A stretch of DNA of 64,000 nt. Source: Ananas comosus (Eukaryota > Streptophyta > Magnoliopsida > Poales > Bromeliaceae). This document shows positions 1 through 13,712 of this stretch, in pieces. The position numbers and the translations under genes were made by a program. The stretch covers positions 3,448,342-3,512,341 of the forward strand of contig NC_033638.1 of NCBI RefSeq assembly GCF_001540865.1. The letters are read 5' to 3'. Positions within the stretch are counted from its first letter, which is position 1; each line of letters opens with the position of its first letter. The notes under the pieces are model-generated. The model did not search any database. It saw only the letters and a program-made list of their open reading frames with translations, and had not been told where the DNA came from.

Positions 1-770
1 AGTTCAATGAAACCAAATTAGACTATAATACATATAATTAGAGTTTAATTTAAATCAAATTAAACTCAAGTCTGATTGAACTCTAATACATAAAATTAGA
101 GCCTAATCAATTCAAATCCAACTGACTAGGGTCTGGTCAATGCTTTAACTTAGAACATGTAACTAAGGTGAAGTCAGATGCAACTGGACTCTCAAACAAA
201 TATGTAGAGGAACCCAATAAATTCAAATCTTGACTAGACTCTAACACATATACTTAAGAGTTTAATCTCAAATAGGTCCTAATACATATACTTAGGATCT
301 GCTCAATTCAAATTAGATCCAACTAAGTCCAAACACATACTTAGGATTTGGTCACTCCACCTTAGGGTGGACCACAATTGAGCTAAAACATATATACTCG
401 GGGCCCAACCAACTCTAATTCAGTTAACCTAAATCATATATACTTAGGGTCTGGTCAATGCTTCACTTAGAACATATAATTGAGGTGAAGTCAGATGCAA
501 TTGGACTCTAAAACATATATGTAGAGCCCAATAAATTCAAATCTTGACTAGACTCTAACACAGAGTTTAATCTCAAATAGGTCCTAAAGCATATGTTTAG
601 GATCTGCTCAATTCAAATCAGATCCAACTAAGTCCAAAACAGATATACTTAGGATTTGGTTATTCCTTCACCTTTGGGTGGACACAATTGAGCTAAAACA
701 TATATACTTGGAGCCCAATCAACACTAACTCGGTTATTCTAAATCATATACTGGTTCAATCAATCGCAAC
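1..770. repeat. Higher-order tandem repeat, about 318-bp unit in two copies
   Basis: Copy 1 (about 128-445) and copy 2 (about 446-760) align along their length with scattered substitutions and small indels; both start AGGGTCTGGTCAATGC. Each copy is itself built of degenerate subunits of about 60 bp carrying variants of ACATATACTTAGG and CTCTAA. The first 127 bp looks like a more diverged part of the same array. It lies beyond the last visible exon of the VTT gene, so it could be inside that gene's next intron or downstream of it. No coding potential seen. Confidence 0.8.
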
Positions 771-1313
771 ACCTTAGAACATATAACTAGGATGCAAGCA
801 AAATCAAACTCAATGTGACTGCCATGTCATCAAACTGAGCACTTTTTATGCTTTATCCATGTATACTGGGAGTATGCCCTTAATTAAGCCATGTAAGCCT
901 ACAACAACCTATGCAATAAAACTCATCTTTTAATTGATTCTAGTCTATTTTATAATCAATATTTTGAAGGTGTCTTAATCGAAGGTATCCTAACATTTTA
1001 TGCAGGTAATAATAAATGTTTGCGTGTACTGGAAGCCATAAATCCAAAATACCTGAAACTCGTGTATATATATATACAAATAGTCATCTGAATCATGAAT
1101 ACTACCCTACAAGACCAAAAGATAAAATTTATCCTCTCCCACGCAAGGGGAGTTGTTTGTGGTCGCTCGTACTACTAAGTATGGCTTTATAGAAAATGTG
1201 TTTAAAAGAATGCTTAAAATAAGTAAATCAAAGCATCTGCATTCTCCTGATAGTACATGAAAGCAAAGAAAGTTCAACATTAAAAAAAATAAAAAGAAGA
1301 TAATCATGCTTAC
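771..1313. other. Non-coding, probably intron 3 of the VTT gene
   Basis: AT-rich sequence with no exon-like signal. The splice donor of exon 3 lies at 1312-1313 (GTAAGC on the minus strand), so this stretch should be intronic. The next expected exon of the family, encoding a Gly-rich GGGYLF-like motif, was not found here and probably lies outside the window. Confidence 0.5.
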
Positions 1314-2465
1314 TGTTAAAACTGATGCTGGAACAGCTAGCACCGTTAAGGGAATATACGCAACAGCCCTGCAACAACAAGAAAATATTTACAAATTACC
1401 CATCACGACTGCAAATGCAAGATTTCCTTCATTTGGCCAACGTAATAGTTAGGCAAATACATGAACTCGTTCATCAAAACAATCTAGCATAGAAATTATA
1501 ACAAATTAAATGTATACCTGTATAAATAATGATACTGTTCCATTGGAGGTGGTTAGTAGATCAAGGAGTTTTGAATATCAACCGGGAATAAACAAAAGAA
1601 ATTTCGATGGTAGAAACTGCTATTCTCCATTTACATGTAACTAGATCTGTTTGAAATGACATTTTGAAATGATGGAATTTGTGAAATTGTCATGAATACC
1701 ATAAATCCATTAGAACAATTAGTTAAGCTACTTCATTTTAACTTATAAATTTGGAATATCAAAAATGATTTAGATGTCAAAATCATGAACCAAGTAAATG
1801 TTTGTCATAGCGCTAAATGCTCATTCTAAAAATACTTGTTGAATTTAATAAAAGACCCAGAGAAAGATGTTTTTGGTTCATCACTTGAAATCTTGTATAT
1901 GATGGCATGGATTATTGAATGATCTTGAAGCCTTACTCCTCATAGACAGATGGCTCAATTTATGTCGGCTAAATCATCATTTTACCAATTTTCATTTTCC
2001 TAAACAGTTCAAAATTAGTATAAAAAAAAGATTCACTAGTTCAAATTAAGCATAAGCATGAAAATATTAACTACAGCACCCAACAGTAAAATAAAAGCAA
2101 GCATGTCAAAATTTCATCAATGTAGGCCATTCATGCATGAAACACAGTCATATATAAATAAAATAGCTTTTAAAATCATTTACTCAATCGAAATTAAGAA
2201 AAATCACAAAACTCAAAGACAACAGATTGTTCAAAGAATAAAAGCATCCATATTCCACCCTGAATTAGCCGGATTGAAAACAGTCAATATATCCATATAA
2301 CTAAACTTTTCGTGAACGTTTGAGTTCAGAATAGAGAAGTAATTGGCAGCATTTAAGTTCTGATAAGTTTAAGAGAAAAGTAGTGACAAACAGGAAATGC
2401 AGTATGAAGTATCTTTGAAAAGTAATGTAAGCTGGCAATTATGGCATTAGAAGAGCGAGCGATCG

Positions 2466-2507
<42 letters not shown>

Positions 2508-5276
2508 AATCCAAGAAATTCATTTTCTAATCAGGTATTTGATCGAGCGAAAGTGCAGACTATTCCATCTCTAGGAATAAGATATTTGGGAGAAATGAAG
2601 TCGAAAACTTCCAAGTGGTTACATTAAAGATATAAGATGAAAATGGCTACTGCACAATAAAAATTGCTTGACACCTTAAGGCACCACAAAAGAGCTATCA
2701 ATGAAGACGATATAGGCAAGCACAATGTAGCAGCTGCCAAATTAGAGCTAGTTATGATTTATGAAGGCAGTAAAAATCAAAGTTGATTTTTTTAAAAATC
2801 AATAAGCAATAAGCTGACACTTACAGCACAAGAGGACCCCATGGGCCCACGCTTTGTTTGATCCATAACAGAAAGTCCTTCAAAATCTGTTTGAAAACAT
2901 GCGTGAACATATTAACCATTCAGTCAATAATCAAAGAAGATGTAAAACCCGGCATCAAGTTAAACCCTTAAATCCAATTCCTAAGCCAAAATAGAGAAAG
3001 AACAAAAGGAAACCCACACAGACATAAATTGCTATTATTAAGAATGAGACTCAAACTACCATGAACCAAGATGTGGGAACTCATCACGATTAATTTCGTA
3101 ACATTAGAAGAACATGAGATGTCGGACCAGTAAAAATTATATCAAAAATGTGCAAAGGGCAATAATTTGATCTAGACAAATCAATTTTAGAAAATAACAA
3201 CTTGAAAAGAAAGGTAAAAATAAACCAAAAACCACAAATAACAACAACTGAAGTAGGAAAAAGTATACAAAGAGATAGCAACAAGGGTACCATTACACTT
3301 ATGGAAGTGGAATCCTTGGGAAGCCAATCTATAGAAAGGTCAGAAAACAGACAATTGCACTACAGTTTAATTTAAACAAAAAGCCAGCAATAGAGAAATT
3401 TTTTTTCCCAATTAAAAACATTGATGTATCTAGAATGGCATGTAATTATTATCTAGAAATAGAGTAATCTTTTATTTAAGAAGAATATTATGCATAAAGC
3501 AAGATACGCAGGTAAATGCATTGTGTAATAGGGAAATTACTATAGGTTTAGGCCAGAACAGAGAGTTTGTTGGCCATGCTTGGTTCTACAGGGCCATACT
3601 CGAATTTTGAGTTTGATGCATCCAGCATAAAGTGAGCCTACTTGACCTAGCATGGTGCATCGACACACCTTAATTAATTTTCCTGCGTTCAGCAAGTGAA
3701 ATTTCTCTTTCGAATCTTTTGTTTTGAAACACCATCTATACAACATAGGCAAATACAGTCCTGCTTTGTGTAATTGAAACTGCAAGCCTTGTGTTAAATA
3801 ATAAGTAGACACGTACAGCAGGAATTGGCAGGTTAAATAAAATTATACACAATTGCAACTCAGAGGAGATTCTTTGAAAGTCCTGCTTCGTCTAATCGAC
3901 AGCTGTTCAGTTACAAGGGACTACCGGAGCAGATGGAGAAAAATTTCACCGAGGACAGTAAAACTTCCAATATAAATTACACTCCAGCAAGTGATATAGC
4001 CATCCAGCATCTAGTCAATAATACGAAAGCATGTGTTAGGATCTGCCTTTCGTAACTCGTTGACTTTTGCTGGAAATATGGAGGCAGAGAACAATGATTA
4101 TAGACTGCCATTGCAGAATTCTGATCACAATTGTGTCCTTTAGGTACCAATCGTGCTTCTCAGCTTACTGTGCAGAAGCATTCAAAGTCCATTATACCGG
4201 CACCTTTCCTTTTGGAGCAAAAGAGCAGTTTAGTTACACTTAAAACTCCAATAAAGATGGCTATTAAAACATTCGATAGATGCGACTAGTACACCCCAAT
4301 CGATTGTCAGCAGAACTCTGCAATTCTCTATCCTGGCAAGAATTCACAGACAGTTAATTGTCACAACCATCAGCAGAGTTTTGAGGTTAGATAAATGGAA
4401 CCGTTCAGAAACGCCATGTGCAGTGGGATAACCATATTTTGTTTATTATTTGATAGTCATTCAAGCACCGCATCCTCATTAACTGCTGCCTCTCTTCTGA
4501 GCAGAATTTACTGGTCCCCTTGCATTTGTATGTTAAGTTTGCCCAACAAATTTGAATGAAAAATTAACACGCGATCAGCCAAAAATACTAAACCATCCAA
4601 ACAGTAATCTTCCGAATGAATAGGCCAAGACAGACATTGAACCTCCGCCGCTCACAGAATCATATGCCTAATTTCTGGCAGAAAACAACAAAAGAAACCC
4701 GTATTGCAGCAGAACAAACCTTTTTTTACAGCCTTGTTTGGTATTGTGGCCGCTTATTTTATAATCACAAATTATGTGTAATGACATTTCACGTTTATCA
4801 TAGGTTGCAAACAGAAATCATGGTCATCGTCTTTTCTTTCGCTGCCCTGATTTCTTGTTTTTTATTACTATTATTATTGTTTTTTTTTTTTCTTGTAAAT
4901 TAAAGATACCGGTCGGCATCCGATAACCAATTAATAAGGAAATGAGAAGAATACACAACAAGTCCATCCACCGATTCGCATTCAATCAATCAATCGATCG
5001 ATCGATCACGTGGAATTTGCCAGATATGAGGCGGGGCTAAAACAACTCCCCCTTTCCCCTTACACAGAAAGGGAGATTGCGATCGCGATCGCGGATGGGG
5101 ATGGGGATCGGGATGGGAAGAGAGGATCCGACAGAAAAATGTAGGTAGACGTGGAAAAAGAAAAGAATAATAGATAATACCTTTTCGACGGGGAGGGTGA
5201 GGAAGGCGGTGACGATGGCGGCGAGGAGGATGAGGAGGAGGGAGATCCTGAGGGCGGCAGACCACGAGAGCGACAT
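1314..5276 (-). CDS. TVP38/TMEM64 (VTT-domain, SNARE-associated Golgi) family membrane protein, 5' part
   Basis: Three coding exons splice in frame on the minus strand. Exon 1 is 5276-5181 (32 codons; begins MSLSWSAALR, ends TLPVEK, then donor GTATTA). Exon 2 is 2886-2825 (after acceptor CAG; ILKDFLLWIKQSVGPWGPLV plus two bases, then GTAAG). Exon 3 is 1368-1314 (one base completing Leu, then AVAYIPLTVLAVPASVLT, then GTAAGC). The 71 residues match the start of plant VTT-domain proteins as I remember them: an N-terminal membrane helix, the LPVEK loop, a GPWGP motif, and the helix leading into the VTT core. Family members are polytopic membrane proteins related to bacterial DedA, linked to Golgi or endomembrane lipid and vesicle functions; the plant role is not well defined. 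Later exons lie beyond position 1. Introns are about 2.3 and 1.46 kb. Family sure; exact orthologue not assigned. Confidence 0.9.
1369..2824 (-). other. Intron 2 of the VTT gene, with a GA microsatellite
   Basis: Sequence between exon 3 and exon 2, bounded by GT (minus strand) at 2824-2823 and AG at 1370-1369. It is AT-rich and contains a (GA)n microsatellite at about 2469-2504. I see no inserted gene; the short open frames are not supported by any family resemblance. Confidence 0.8.
2469..2504. repeat. (GA)18-like microsatellite
   Basis: Uninterrupted GA dinucleotides inside intron 2 of the VTT gene; a candidate length-polymorphic marker. Confidence 0.95.
2887..5180 (-). other. Intron 1 of the VTT gene
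   Basis: Bounded by GT at 5180-5179 and AG at 2888-2887 on the minus strand. AT-rich over most of its length; the 5' end near 5070-5130 is a GATCGC/GATGGG simple-repeat patch. Open frames here are short and resemble nothing recognised. Large first introns are ordinary for plant genes of this kind. Confidence 0.75.
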
Positions 5277-5460
5277 GGTCGACGAAGACAGCCTGCGGCG
5301 CCACGGCCTGCACTCCTCACCCCCCTCTGCTGCTATTAATAGCCCGCCCGCCCGACCGACCGACCGACCGACCTCGATTCAACCCAATCCCAAACCAACG
5401 AAAGAGAGGAGGGAGGGGGAGGGGGAGAAAAGAAAAGAAAAGAAAAGGTTAAAAGGTTAA
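5277..5460 (-). promoter_or_regulatory. 5' leader and core promoter of the VTT gene
   Basis: Minus-strand sequence upstream of the ATG at 5276 is GC-rich and carries a TATA-like CTATTAATAGC about 57-67 bp upstream (5333-5343). Further up, 5400-5450 reads as a pyrimidine patch on the coding strand (CTCCC and CTTTT tracts), common at plant transcription starts. A four-fold ACCG/GACC tandem stretch lies at 5353-5372. The start site is inferred only. Confidence 0.5.
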
Positions 5461-5503
5461 AATGGGAAAAAGAGAAAATGCGTCTTCTCCGGATCTGCGT
5501 ATC

Positions 5504-5504
<1 letters not shown>

Positions 5505-5534
<30 letters not shown>
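5505..5534. repeat. (GAT)10 microsatellite
   Basis: Ten perfect GAT units about 230 bp upstream of the VTT start codon. The open frames through it (Asp or His runs) are low-complexity artefacts. Confidence 0.95.
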
Positions 5535-5535
<1 letters not shown>

Positions 5536-5699
5536 GTTGTTGTGTGTTTGTTTTTTTAGATGGAGAGCAAATTCATTTTCACCGAACTTCCCCACTTCCC
5601 GGCTGCAGGCGTGCTGCTGCGGCGTGTTGTGTGCTGCTCGCCGTAGCGTTATCACCTGCAAGGCTGCAACCGACGCTCTTGCAAAATTGGTAGCTGGAT

Positions 5700-6715
5700 G
5701 GCTAATTAAATGGGCGAGTCAAACCTAACATCCTAGCTAGCACGTTTTGGGGGAGGAAGCTCTCGTTGGGCTTGCAGATACAGTATGCTACGTATTATGA
5801 CGAAGTAAAATAAAATACCTTTTATTTATTTTTGAAAAATATTATATTTTTTTAGATGGTACCCGATTCAATTAAAATATACTTTTAAATAATTAAAAAA
5901 AAAAAGTATTTTTAATTTTTATATATATTTTTGCCGCAACTTTGTCTTACCCAATAAGTATTACACTAATGAAGGATCCGCGCGTTACGACAGGACAATT
6001 CTGTAAAAATAAAAAATAAAAAAATAACAAAAAAAGTCAAAAAATTATATTAAAAAATCAATTAAAAAAAAGCAATTATTGCTGCAATAAAAATGTAAGA
6101 ATAAATTATAAGAAGAATTAAAAAAATAGGGTAAAAATCAGAAGAATAATAAATAATAAATAATATTTATAACAGTAATAAATATTGAGGACTAAAATAA
6201 TATACCTCATATTGCAAGTCAGAAATTATAACTAATTAAAGTTTGAAAATGAAAGTGTCACATGTCTTATAGTTTAAATCATAATATATTAAAATTTGAG
6301 GATTAAAATATTACTCGTCTTATAGTTTGAAGGATGAAAAATATAAATTCAATCTTTCAAAATTTTATTTTGATTATTCAATTTTTCGATATATTATACT
6401 TGAGTCAATCAATGATACTTTGATTTTAAAAATTCGAATGTTTCGCATAGTTCTACAAATGTAGATAGTATATTTTATACGATTCTCGCAACTAAATTTT
6501 ATAAAATATAAAATTAATTTAAACTCCATCAATTTTTTTTTTTATTTTTTAATATACAATCTATATGTAAATGCTTAATAGTATAAAATTATAATTTATA
6601 TTTAATACAAATAATATAACCTATTTAAAAATTATTTATATATTTTAAATTTTTATATTAAAAATAAAAAATTAGATTAGACTTTAAAAAAAAAATTTAA
6701 GAGAGTGTAAAAAAA
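5700..6715. other. AT-rich intergenic sequence
   Basis: About 1 kb of strongly AT-rich, A/T-run sequence between the VTT promoter and the GC-rich island. No gene, RNA or bounded repeat seen. Confidence 0.6.
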
Positions 6716-6985
6716 AAAACACTTTCCCCTCTCCCCCTCTGGGCCCCACCCATCCCGGGCCCACCGCCCGCTCTTACCCTCGCGCGAGCTCACGCGCTGG
6801 TTCGCGTCCGGCCCTGCTAGCGCCCACGCGCTCCCGGCGCCCACGCCGCTCGCTCCCCATGCCCACGCCACTCGCGCTCGCGTCTCCGCGCCAGCGCCCG
6901 CTAGCGCCCCTCGCGCATGCCCACACTCGCGCCCTCGCCCGCCCCCGCCTACCTCCGCGATTCCGCCGCTCACTACCACGTGTAC
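6716..6985. repeat. GC-rich low-complexity island
   Basis: About 270 bp of C-rich sequence built on CGCCC and CGCTCGC words, bounded sharply by AT-rich DNA on the left. Open frames through it on both strands are Arg/Ala/Pro-rich and look like composition artefacts. It could be a mobile-element fragment or a captured gene piece; nothing recognisable remains. Confidence 0.5.
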
Positions 6986-8818
6986 CCCAAACTGATGATT
7001 CATATATGTATAGATATAGATTACATAGCTCTCAATATCAAAAAGTTCTAATTTTGAAGCTAATGCAATGTCACGCCCAAGCCCGCTCATATTTGGCCAG
7101 TTCGAGCACGTCGAACAGACGCGAACGGACAGAGCCTCCCCTGTCCGCCCAAGGCTCAACAATAAGTACAAATAAAGTACAAAATTTGCACATGCGGAAG
7201 CATATATAATGGCTTGCACGAGGGCAAGCAATAGCCAAAGTGGAAGTACTAACTAATCAACATACAAGTATTATGATTAAATTTAAATCACATACATGCA
7301 TACAACTTGTACATTTGCATTCTTTTCTTTATCATCATTTCTTCTCTTTTACATCACATGATATCTCAAAATATAACCTTCGCATTGAAATATAAATCCT
7401 TTTACATCATTCATTTAAACATCTTTGATATTACTAAAATCATCAAGTACAAAAGATGGCAAATAAAGGTATGCAACTATCAAAATAAAACTGACTAGGG
7501 AAGTCACTGTCTACGACGCGATACCCTTACCGTGATCATCCGCCGGCTCGCTTGATCCCGGCTCTGTAGAAATAGTGGGGTGAGAACTACAACAAAATTT
7601 CCAGTGAGTTCGGCCCCGACCTCGCCGACCTTCCCACTAGGTCAAAATCAGGCATAATAGAGGAAAGAATAGATAGTAACCAACTAACAAATGCAGCTAA
7701 TATGCCCGAACAATAAACAATGTTATGCTCGATAGGATGCTCATGATGAATGCAAGTTCACATTTTCATTGCCCAATCTCTTGGCTAGCCGGTAGGTTTT
7801 GCCCTCACAAACTCACCAACCCAAATCCCTACTATCGGGGAGATACTCGCTACGACCCGACGAGACCGTCCTCTGGGGAGATACTCGCTACAACCCAGTG
7901 ATGACTACTTCGGAGCTCATCGCCCGAGGGGGGGCTACCACCCTCGAGCCAAGACTAATGGGTGAGTACGATCAATCCTTAACTTTAAGGATTCAAAGTT
8001 CAATCCATTCCTTAACTTTAAGGAGAGCAATGCACTTATGACCCTTAACTATGAAGTTATTATGTCATAATGTCACTATCTCTATTTACTAGCATTCTTA
8101 AACTTTCACTAGTGTCATATACACTACTTTATTCTTTGTACTCACACTCAATGCCACACTTGTTCTCTAAGTGTTCAACTCTAGCATTTTTATCCTATTA
8201 ATGTCACTATTGTAACACTAATATCCAAGACTCATCAATGCCACTCTCTACATTTATGTCAATATGTCACTTGTTCTCTAACACTACTAGGTTCTTGTCG
8301 TTGATCATGCATACATAGGGTTATTCAAGTTCTCACTATTCTCAATAGTTTACAATTCATCACAAATGCATTTATACTCATAACATGCATCTCATGCTCT
8401 CAAATTAACCCTACTATGCAAAATGCTCAATGTACACATATGCTCGAAGATGACATTTTAGACATAAGAGGAAATCCAACGACTTCGGAAAGCACCACCC
8501 ACCTTAGATGGTTGTAGGGATGCTACGGTTAAATTCTTGAAATTTTTGGGCTCCTATTCCGTGTGCTGCGGCTATCTGTATCAAAACCGATCTTTCCGTC
8601 AATAACTTCACGTAGACTCTTCGTTTCACCAAACCGAGTCTTCCAACGCATCGGAAATACCTCTAATTAGGTTTCCACAAGGTCAATTTGCCTCGAAAAC
8701 ACTCTAGGGCAAAACCCCCAAATTTGATGCCCTAACAATGCTATTTGCTCAATCCTAGATTTTGATCTCTAAAACAAGTAAAAGAAAGCTTGTCCAACAT
8801 CTAGAAGCTCTTCTAAAA

Positions 8819-9162
8819 GAATTTTTTTTATAAATAAACCTATCAATTTTTATAATTATAAAAATAATTTTGTTAAAAAAATAATTATAAAAATAGACCT
8901 CTAAATGCAGTGAATGATTCACCGCATTCATAACTTCTCATTAGGAGTAGAAAAAGGGTAAAAGCGGTAAACCATTCACCGCTTTTACCATCGTAGAAAT
9001 AAAAAAAGAAGTGAGAAAAAAAAAGAAAGCGGTGAATGGTTCACCGCTTTTAAAAGCGGTGAATCATTCACCGCTTTTATAGGATTATATTTATAAATAA
9101 AAATTTAATAGGTCTATTTTTAGAATAAAATTTTAGGAAAAGACTATTGCACTAAAAAACCC
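8819..9162. mobile_element. MITE-like insertion with 9-bp target duplication and palindromic repeat core
   Basis: Absent from the related LTR at 32986-35601. It is bounded by the 9-bp direct repeat CTTCTAAAA (8810-8818 and 9163-9171), the duplication size typical of Mutator-like elements. The core carries several palindromes of the form GCGGTGAATNATTCACCGC (for example 8917-8936, 8965-8985, 9030-9080). Near-terminal AAATAGACCT motifs recur in inverted orientation. No coding capacity. Mutator assignment rests only on the duplication length. Confidence 0.75.
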
Positions 9163-9647
9163 CTTCTAAAATCATATAAACCATTTCTAGGGCATATAAA
9201 GCAAACCCTAGAAATCTACCATAAGAACATATGAAGAAAACTATAGTTTTAATGTGCTCTTAGCCTCTACTATGTTTCTATACTTATTAAAAGATCAAAA
9301 CCTAGCTTTCTAGGGTACAAAACCAAACCCTAGAATTATTCTTGCACAAAGAACTCACCTTAGCCCCAAGCTCCCCCTAGTCCACCTTGTAGGAGAGACC
9401 CAAGCTTTCAAATCCACCAAAAATCTCCTCCAAAGCCTTTTCCTCCTTCTCCTTCTTGCTTCTGGAGATGATCTCTAGAGAGAGAAAGAGGGAAATGAGA
9501 GAGAAAGAGGGAAATGAGAGAGAAGAGGTGTTTGGATGTTGTGAACAGGTGGGAGGAGTGTTGGGGTGATTTTATAAGGTGCTACAATAGCAAAAAGGCC
9601 CTCCACTTCTTTCTATTTGCAACAGACTTCAACCTGCTGTCGAGTCC

Positions 9648-9856
9648 ATTGTGTACCGGTATAAGGTGGGCTGTCACCGATTTCACGATCTCGTAGAGAC
9701 AAATCTGAGAGCAGTTGTTCGGGTTTTGCAAAAGTGTACCGGTACACACCAGAGGTGTCACCGGTAACACGACTTCGCAGAGGCAAACCCGAGAGCAATT
9801 TCTCTCGGTTTGCAGTGTTGTACCGGTACAACATCAATGTTGTACCGGTACACAAT
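9648..9856 (-). promoter_or_regulatory. Cluster of five ACCGGT palindromes in LTR U3
   Basis: Core 10-mers GTACCGGTAC or close variants at about 9653, 9737, 9758, 9821 and 9843. The last two are 22 bp apart and together form a near-perfect 34-bp palindrome. The cluster lies upstream (minus sense) of the LTR's TATA-like box. Regulatory role inferred. Confidence 0.55.
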
Positions 9857-10075
9857 GCCCAGACTTGGGTTTTAGCTCTTGTTCGACTTCTCTTTTGCGC
9901 CGAGCAATGCCAAGACCCTTCTAACTCTTCCCAACTCACTTTTAACTCTTTCAACCTTGTTGGAAAGTTAAATGGTACTTGTCCAACTGTTTTTTTCGCA
10001 CACTTGAGCCAATTTGGCCAAAGTTTGATACTCTCTACCGAGTTTCGGTACGTTACATGCAAAATGCATTATCTG

Positions 10076-10599
10076 TTAATAATATATATAGAGATATATA
10101 GGGGTAATTGCTTATATACCCCTGAAAAGTTCCCGACTTTTCAATTTACCCCTCTTAGAAGGTTAATATTGAAAATACCCTTTCTACGTTCCAACCTATT
10201 TCTAATATACCCCTAGAGTTAAAATCTGTTAATTAACTCTGTTATCTTTGTAAAATTACTATTTTAACCTTTCAAATATACCCTTCCACAATCACTGACT
10301 TTCTTATTTGCCCTTAAAGTTAGGGACACAAAAAGTATTTTGACTTTTGGTCTTTTCCAATATACCCCTTTGCCATCACCAATATTTCTTATTTGCCCTT
10401 AAGCTAAGGGCAAAATTGGCATTTTAATTTTTTTAAACTCTGGTAAATGTTTAATTCACGTTTAATCCAAGTTAACTTAACAGGAGATAAATGCGAGGGT
10501 ATTTTGAAATAACGATAGAACATATGAGAGATATTTTAGAAAGAAAAAAAAAAGTTGGAATAAATCTGATATTTTCAAACGTATGGGGGGTATATAGGC

Positions 10600-10600
<1 letters not shown>
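10076..10600. mobile_element. Probable MITE with TATATACCCC ends
   Basis: The left part carries GTAATTGCTTATATACCCC and the right end, read in reverse, carries GCCTATATACCCCCCATA. This suggests short terminal inverted repeats around a non-coding body rich in TATACCC/TTTGCCC motifs. No clean target duplication could be read because the flanks are TA-rich. Confidence 0.45.
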
Positions 10601-11830
<1,230 letters not shown>

Positions 11831-11836
11831 AGAGAG

Positions 11837-12038
11837 AGTCCGGCTATTATGCTATTAATAGCACGAAGCACTTGGTGCCACCAAGTTTTCCGCCGTTAGA
11901 TCTACCATTTTGATCATTTTCACCCGTTAGATCATACTATTCAACCAACCACCCACTCAACCCTAGAGGGCCCACATCATCCTAACCGCACATCTCTTAA
12001 TCCAATGGCCAAAAACTTGGTAGCACCAATGACTTGGT
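11837..12038. mobile_element. AGTCCGGCT MITE, left part (split by LTR insertion)
   Basis: Starts AGTCCGGCTATTATGCTA next to a (TA)n(GA)n microsatellite. It carries a terminal palindrome around AGCAC...GTGC and the inverted body shared with 18771-18993 and 57326-57550. The LTR at 12039-18660 interrupts it; its right end resumes at 18661. Confidence 0.8.
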
Positions 12039-13516
12039 TGTTATTCCCCGGATTACACGATCCCCGAGCACGCCGACAAATCCGCCGTACACAAAGATAT
12101 TTTCCTTGTATACGAAGTGTACCTGTACCTGTATAATATACAATACTACAACAAATAGTACTGAGCTGCTAAGAAATAAAACATAACCAGGTAGAAAGAA
12201 CAGTTCACTATACATACAACCTCCACTACACAAAAACTCGCCCAGCAAGATACAGTAAAGATATGTGTATGAACTAAAAAACCACACTACCTGAAGCGGA
12301 TAATCCTCTAGCTCGGCGACTCGTCGGGTAGGGCTCTAGCTCGCAACGCCCTTGCCACGATCTGTCTCAGAGGATGCAGCAGCCGGAACCGAAGGCTCTG
12401 CAAAAACAGTAGTAACAACCAGGCGTGAGAACTACTGTAAACACAAGTAGTTCTCAGTGGGTATCGCCCTCAACATCGTCGGTTCACTCAACAAGTCTAC
12501 AGAACGGAGCAAAGATAGTAGGAAAAGCTGAAAGAAATTTACAGCTAAATGCCACTACACTATCCTTCTCTACACTAACCAACTATAAGAAATGTCAATC
12601 CTGACCCGATTTCACTAGGACTGTAAGCATACCCGTCCTGTTGTGACTATACAGCTACCTCCACACTAAGCAGTCCGTGGAGAGCAAGTCCAACCTGCAC
12701 AAACGACACCAACGCGAAAGCACATAGCCGTCTCCGGAGTGGCACTCGTGGGAGCTACCCAACCGAGTATGCAAGCGTATCTCTGTCGAGCTCAATCAGG
12801 CACTCACAAGCCAAAGTCAAGTAAATCAGGTCCAACTGGTCTAACAACCAACAGGTCACGTGCCCTCAGCACAATTTGACGCCAAAAGAGCGATATGGGT
12901 CTACCGTCAACCCAGACGGCATCCCAGCACGAGCGTAACTGAAATCTAAACTACATAGGGTATCCATCATGCCGATACTACAGTGATACAAAATAACAAC
13001 GGCTCCTAGAGCTAAATCAGGTAGTTTAAACATGTGACAGGTTCGAATCGCAGGTTTTCTCCTAAGTCATATCCAAGTCCAACATGTGTAAGTAGATATA
13101 GGAAAACGACCAGGCTCCAGTTCAGATTTTATGAACAACTATACTAAATCAATGAATCGAGCAAATGCAACATACAACATACTACCTCGCACACATGCCG
13201 ACTATAAAAAAATGCACTTAGTAGCTAAACCGACGTTTAACCCACCTCAAAAGCTAAACCCAATCCGGCGCGACGTCTAGAACAGCGGAATTGCACCCTC
13301 GCCCGGCCTCCTCGCAATGCTACGATGACGAATGCACACTCGAACGGCACCACGACGCGACGTGTAGCACACTGGACCTTTGCAAATTGCGAGGTTCAAG
13401 TGTACGATGTGTATTCCGAACTTTTCCACACTTGGTGGAGGGCCGTCGAGGGTATACCGGCCTAAAAGATCGATCTCAAGAGTTTTGGCAGAGTCCTGAG
13501 AGTTTTTACTCTCGGG

Positions 13517-13712
13517 GACCGGTCCCTGATAGGAGAGACCGGTCCCCCAGTGAACAGTGCTGCGTAGCCGGCGAGGCAACCGGTCCCTGGCAGTCGAGAT
13601 CGGTCCCCGAGCGCGTCTGCGCGGGGAGAGACCGGTCCCGCGCAGGGAGAGACCGGTTCCCGAACGTTGGATTTTCGGGGGCAGGCCGAGAGACCGGTCC
13701 CAGGTCGGGGAG
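13517..13712 (+). promoter_or_regulatory. Four paired ACCGGT palindromes in LTR U3
   Basis: Pairs with centre-to-centre spacings of 20, 20, 21 and 20 bp (one site decayed to ATCGGT). Most flanks are complementary (GGGACCGGTCCC, GAGACCGGTCCC). Sites lie between the LTR start and its CT-rich leader. Confidence 0.55.

Larger units (their letters stand above)
7069..10057 (-). mobile_element. Solo LTR (TGTAAC...GTGACA family, TACCGGTA subtype)
   Basis: On the plus strand it reads TGTCACGCCC... to ...GGTACGTTACA, and is flanked by the perfect 5-bp duplication TGCAA (7064-7068 and 10058-10062), so both ends are intact. No primer-binding site, gag or pol follows, so it is a solo LTR of a retrotransposon; long LTRs like this are typical of the Ty3/Gypsy Tekay/Del lineage (inference). 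Transcription sense is taken as minus, because a TATAAAATC box (about 9573-9581) is followed by a CT-rich leader. Five ACCGGT palindromes lie upstream of it at 9650-9855. It is very similar to the LTR at 32986-35601. A MITE is nested inside. Confidence 0.93.
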